This document shows, piece by piece, positions 61,458 to 64,000 of a stretch of 64,000 bases of DNA. Every line of letters begins with the position of its first letter. Within the stretch, counting starts at the first letter, position 1. This DNA is from Peristeroidobacter agariperforans (GTDB taxonomy: Bacteria > Pseudomonadota > Gammaproteobacteria > Steroidobacterales > Steroidobacteraceae), in the NCBI RefSeq assembly GCF_004138335.1, contig NZ_RYFW01000002.1, forward strand, positions 601,501-665,500. The letters run 5' to 3'. Position numbers and translations under genes: made by a program. The notes under the pieces are model-generated. The model saw only the letters and a program-made list of their open reading frames with translations. It had not been told where the DNA came from and did not search any database.

Positions 61458-62963
61458 ATGAGCACTACGACCACTGCCGTTCACGACCGTCTGCATCTCG
61501 AGTTGCCCAAGGCGTTCGACGCTTCGCAGCCGCTGGATGTGGCGCGCCAGGCCATCCTCGCGCCGTCGGGGCTGGATGAAAGCCGCATCGCCGGCGTGCT
61601 CGGCAGCGTCATGGGCTACAGCGTCGATTACGCCGATTTGTATTTTCAGCTGAGCCGCGAGGAGTCGTGGTCGCTGGAAGACGGCATCGTCAAAGACGGC
61701 TCTCATAGCATCGAGCAGGGCGTCGGCGTGCGCGCGCTCGCGGGCGAGAAGACCGGCTTCGCATATTCCGATGAGATCGTCTTGCCGGCGCTCACCGAAG
61801 CTTCGATGGCGGCGCGCGCCATTGCGCGCAGCGGTGCAAACAAATCCATGCAGGCCTGGCGCTCGACCTCGGGTCATCAGTTGTATCTGCCGTTCGATCC
61901 GCTCGAGGGCTTGAGCGACACCGACAAAGTGCAATTGCTCGAGCGCGTCGATCGCGAGGCGCGTCGTATCGATCCGCGTGTCACGCAGGTGATGGCGAGC
62001 CTGTCCGGTGCGCACGAGGTCGTGCTGGTGATGGCGAGCGACGGCACCGTCGCTGCCGACGTGCGTCCGCTGGTGCGCATGAATGTTTCTGTGATCGTCG
62101 AGAAAGACGGTCGACGCGAACAGGGCTATGCGGGCACGGGCGGCCGCTACGGCTTTGCCAAATTTCTGGAAAAAGATCGTTGGAAAGAGCTGGTGCACGA
62201 AGCGGTGCGCAGCGCACTGGTGAATGTCGACGCGATCCCTGCGCCGGCGGGCACGATGACTGTGGTGCTCGGCCCGGGCTGGCCCGGCGTGTTGTTGCAC
62301 GAGGCCGTGGGTCACGGTCTGGAAGGCGACTTCAATCGCAAGGGCACTTCGGCGTTCTCCGGTCGCATCGGCGAACAAGTGGCTTCCGAGCTTTGCACCA
62401 TCGTGGACGACGGCACGCTCGGCTCGCGTCGTGGCTCGCTGAACATCGATGACGAAGGTGTGCCGACCCAGTGCACGACACTCATCGAGAACGGCATCCT
62501 GCGCGGTTACATGCAGGACAAGCTGAACGCGCGGCTGATGGGCGTCGCGCCGACCGGCAATGGTCGTCGCGAATCGTTCGCGCACATGACCATGCCGCGT
62601 ATGACCAATACATACATGCTGGCTGGCAAGCACGACCCGCAGGAAATCATCGGCTCGGTGCAGAAGGGCTTGTATTGCCGCAACTTCGGCGGCGGCCAGG
62701 TGGATATCACTTCCGGCAAGTTCGTGTTCTCCGCCAGCGAGGCTTACCTGATCGAGAACGGCAAGCTGGGCGCGCCGGTGCGCGGCGCCACGCTGATCGG
62801 CAATGGCCCCGAGGTCATGCGCCGCGTGTCCATGGTCGGCAACGATCTGAAGCTGGACGAGGGCGTCGGCACTTGCGGCAAGGAAGGGCAGGACATCCCG
62901 GTGGGTGTCGGTCAACCGACCCTGCGAGTCGATGGTTTGACCGTGGGCGGTACCGCAGCCTAG
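61458..62963 (+). CDS. tldD: TldD, zinc metalloprotease
   Basis: TldD with its partner PmbA/TldE cleaves peptides such as microcin B17 precursors and CcdA. The zinc-binding motif is [22 protein letters not shown], with the HExxxH spacing. The 501-residue length and the final [13 protein letters not shown] are normal. The usual partner gene pmbA is not in the window and is commonly unlinked. The ATG at 61458 follows the nitrilase gene by 21 bases. Confidence 0.95.
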   Translation: MSTTTTAVHDRLHLELPKAFDASQPLDVARQAILAPSGLDESRIAGVLGSVMGYSVDYADLYFQLSREESWSLEDGIVKDGSHSIEQGVGVRALAGEKTGFAYSDEIVLPALTEASMAARAIARSGANKSMQAWRSTSGHQLYLPFDPLEGLSDTDKVQLLERVDREARRIDPRVTQVMASLSGAHEVVLVMASDGTVAADVRPLVRMNVSVIVEKDGRREQGYAGTGGRYGFAKFLEKDRWKELVHEAVRSALVNVDAIPAPAGTMTVVLGPGWPGVLLHEAVGHGLEGDFNRKGTSAFSGRIGEQVASELCTIVDDGTLGSRRGSLNIDDEGVPTQCTTLIENGILRGYMQDKLNARLMGVAPTGNGRRESFAHMTMPRMTNTYMLAGKHDPQEIIGSVQKGLYCRNFGGGQVDITSGKFVFSASEAYLIENGKLGAPVRGATLIGNGPEVMRRVSMVGNDLKLDEGVGTCGKEGQDIPVGVGQPTLRVDGLTVGGTAA

Positions 62964-63040
62964 TCCTTTCGGTCTGCCGTTTCCCCGGACAGTGGCCGCG
63001 CTGCTAGGATGTCGCGGTCGCTGGCCGTGACCTTTTCCTT

Positions 63041-63268
63041 ATGTGGATTTCTCGTCCCATCTACGAGCTGCTGCCCTACCTGTACATGCTGGCAGGCGCC
63101 GGTCTGTTGGCCGGGGCGTGGCTGATCGAGACGGAAATCTGGCCCAGCATATTTCTTGGCGTGGGCGCGCTCAGCCTGATGGGCGGGCTGGTGTTATGGC
63201 TGCGCCGGAAGGACTATCGAACCAAGCAGGCCGAGTACGACAGTCGCTCGCTCGACGACAAGATCTGA
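63041..63268 (+). CDS. Small membrane protein of unknown function
   Basis: This 75-residue protein has two hydrophobic helices (about 8-28 and 34-53) followed by a charged tail rich in Arg, Lys and Asp (LRRKDYRTKQAEYDSRSLDDKI). I do not recognise a family. The hydrophobic pattern and good codon usage support a real gene. It lies 77 bases after tldD on the same strand and converges on the AAA-FHA gene, ten bases away. Confidence 0.65.
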   Translation: MWISRPIYELLPYLYMLAGAGLLAGAWLIETEIWPSIFLGVGALSLMGGLVLWLRRKDYRTKQAEYDSRSLDDKI

Positions 63269-63278
63269 GGGCCGTGGC

Positions 63279-64000
63279 CTAGCGGCCGCCCCCGAGCTCA
63301 TTTGCCCGCTGCTCTTCCTCTTCGTCCTCTTCACGCTCGGCGTGTTCCGCCAGCGAGCCGCCTTCCTGCGCCAGCGTCGCCGCGTGACCGCGATCCGGGC
63401 CGTCGTGCAAGGGCGCAGCGTCGTCGTCCATTTCGTGGAACTGCGTGCGGCTGCGGTTGGTGCGCTCGTCGAAATACATGATCTCGTGCTGACCGATCTG
63501 CACGACGTCGCCGTCGTTCAGCATGCGGCGGCGGACGCGTTTGGAGCGCACGTAAATGCCGTTGGTGCTGTTCAGGTCTTCGAGCACCGAGGTGTGAATC
63601 GAAGTGATGATCTGCGCGTGATGACGGCTGATGTATTTGCTGTCGATCTGCAGATCGTTGTCGGGCGTGCGGCCGATGATGAACCGTCCCGGCGTGAGCT
63701 CGCGCTCGGCGATGGTCTGGCCGTTGAAGCCGACCAGGATGCGGCCGAGCACGATGCGGCGCGAACCGGTGCTCGGTTCTTCACCGCCGTTCATGCCCCC
63801 GTGCATGCCGCCATTCATGCTGCCCGGCATGCCGTGCAGTGCCTGTAACTTAACGGAACGCTCGGCGTATTCGACCCACTGCAGTTCTTCGACTGCCGCT
63901 TTCACATCGTCGACCGTCACGGAGGGCCGATCCTGTGCGAATGCCGCCATCATCGAGGTATCGGCGAGTGTGTTCACGAGACGTGGCACGCCGCCGGTGT
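63279..64000 (-). CDS. AAA ATPase with C-terminal FHA domain (partial at window edge)
   Basis: The frame is open through the right window edge and reads TGGVPRLVNTLADTSMMAAFAQDRPSVTVDDVKAAVEEL, the typical end of a GspA/ExeA-type AAA ATPase. A Met/Gly/His-rich linker follows. An FHA domain comes next: RILVGFNGQTIAERELTPGRFIIGRTPDNDLQIDSKYISRHHAQI, then LEDLNSTNGIYVRSKRVRRRMLNDGDVVQIG, with the phosphothreonine-binding Arg, Ser-Arg-His-His and Asn residues intact. A tail of acidic residues ends it. FHA domains read phosphothreonine, so a link to the Ser/Thr kinases at 14661 or 52387 is possible but unproven. Confidence 0.85.
   Translation of the reverse strand, partial: TGGVPRLVNTLADTSMMAAFAQDRPSVTVDDVKAAVEELQWVEYAERSVKLQALHGMPGSMNGGMHGGMNGGEEPSTGSRRIVLGRILVGFNGQTIAERELTPGRFIIGRTPDNDLQIDSKYISRHHAQIITSIHTSVLEDLNSTNGIYVRSKRVRRRMLNDGDVVQIGQHEIMYFDERTNRSRTQFHEMDDDAAPLHDGPDRGHAATLAQEGGSLAEHAEREEDEEEEQRANELGGGR

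Overview
The window reads as a high-GC chromosomal segment of a motile gammaproteobacterium. The order flhB-flhA-flhF-flhG-fliA-cheY-cheZ-motC-motD is the polar-flagellum order known from Pseudomonas and relatives. The housekeeping clusters leuS..lptE..holA-nadD-rsfS-rlmH and maf-rng-yhdP-nit-tldD are also gammaproteobacterial. A Nevskiales/Steroidobacteraceae- or Xanthomonadales-like host is my inference; no rRNA or tRNA gene is present to fix it. No CRISPR array, insertion sequence or tRNA gene was seen.

Layout. 1-9828: flagellar export, placement, sigma-28, CheY/CheZ and the second stator pair MotC/MotD. A decayed ORF6N-domain gene and a good sigma-54 promoter lie between flhB and flhA. 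9950-17659: an accessory block holding a flippase, an acetyltransferase, a bacteriophytochrome kinase, a Ser/Thr kinase with TPRs and an HPt protein. 17793-19949: a DUF2802 protein facing fhlB and fliK. 19950-20136: a divergent control region with two near-perfect sigma-28 promoters, one for fliK-fhlB and one for the chemotaxis operon. 20137-31514: STAS protein, CheY, CheA, MCP, CheW, CheR, CheD, CheB, an HDOD protein and a second MCP. Two of the window's three MCPs end in a CheR-type pentapeptide tether. 31773-33503: a receiver-GAF-histidine kinase.

33678-52384: the leuS/lptE/holA/nadD/rsfS/rlmH group. It is interrupted by an aldolase-family gene, a receiver protein with a degenerate GGDEF-like region, and (between lptE and holA) about 10.8 kb carrying a HEAGH protein, a prolyl aminopeptidase, a DMT permease, a LysR-glutamine synthetase-like-aminotransferase operon, a third MCP and a TonB receptor with a DUF2946 partner. 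52387-54351: a Ser/Thr kinase divergent from a SpoIIAA-like/macro-domain fusion. 54402-63268: maf, rng, yhdP, a nitrilase-family amidase, tldD and a small membrane protein. The window ends inside an AAA-FHA gene read from the minus strand.

How the parts fit: sigma-54 probably starts the flhA-flhF-flhG-fliA transcript. FliA then fires the divergent promoters for hook-length control and for the chemotaxis operon, whose CheA/CheW/CheR/CheB/CheD/MCP products feed CheY/CheZ and the MotC/MotD motor. Function calls come from motifs and gene order read by eye; no database search was run.
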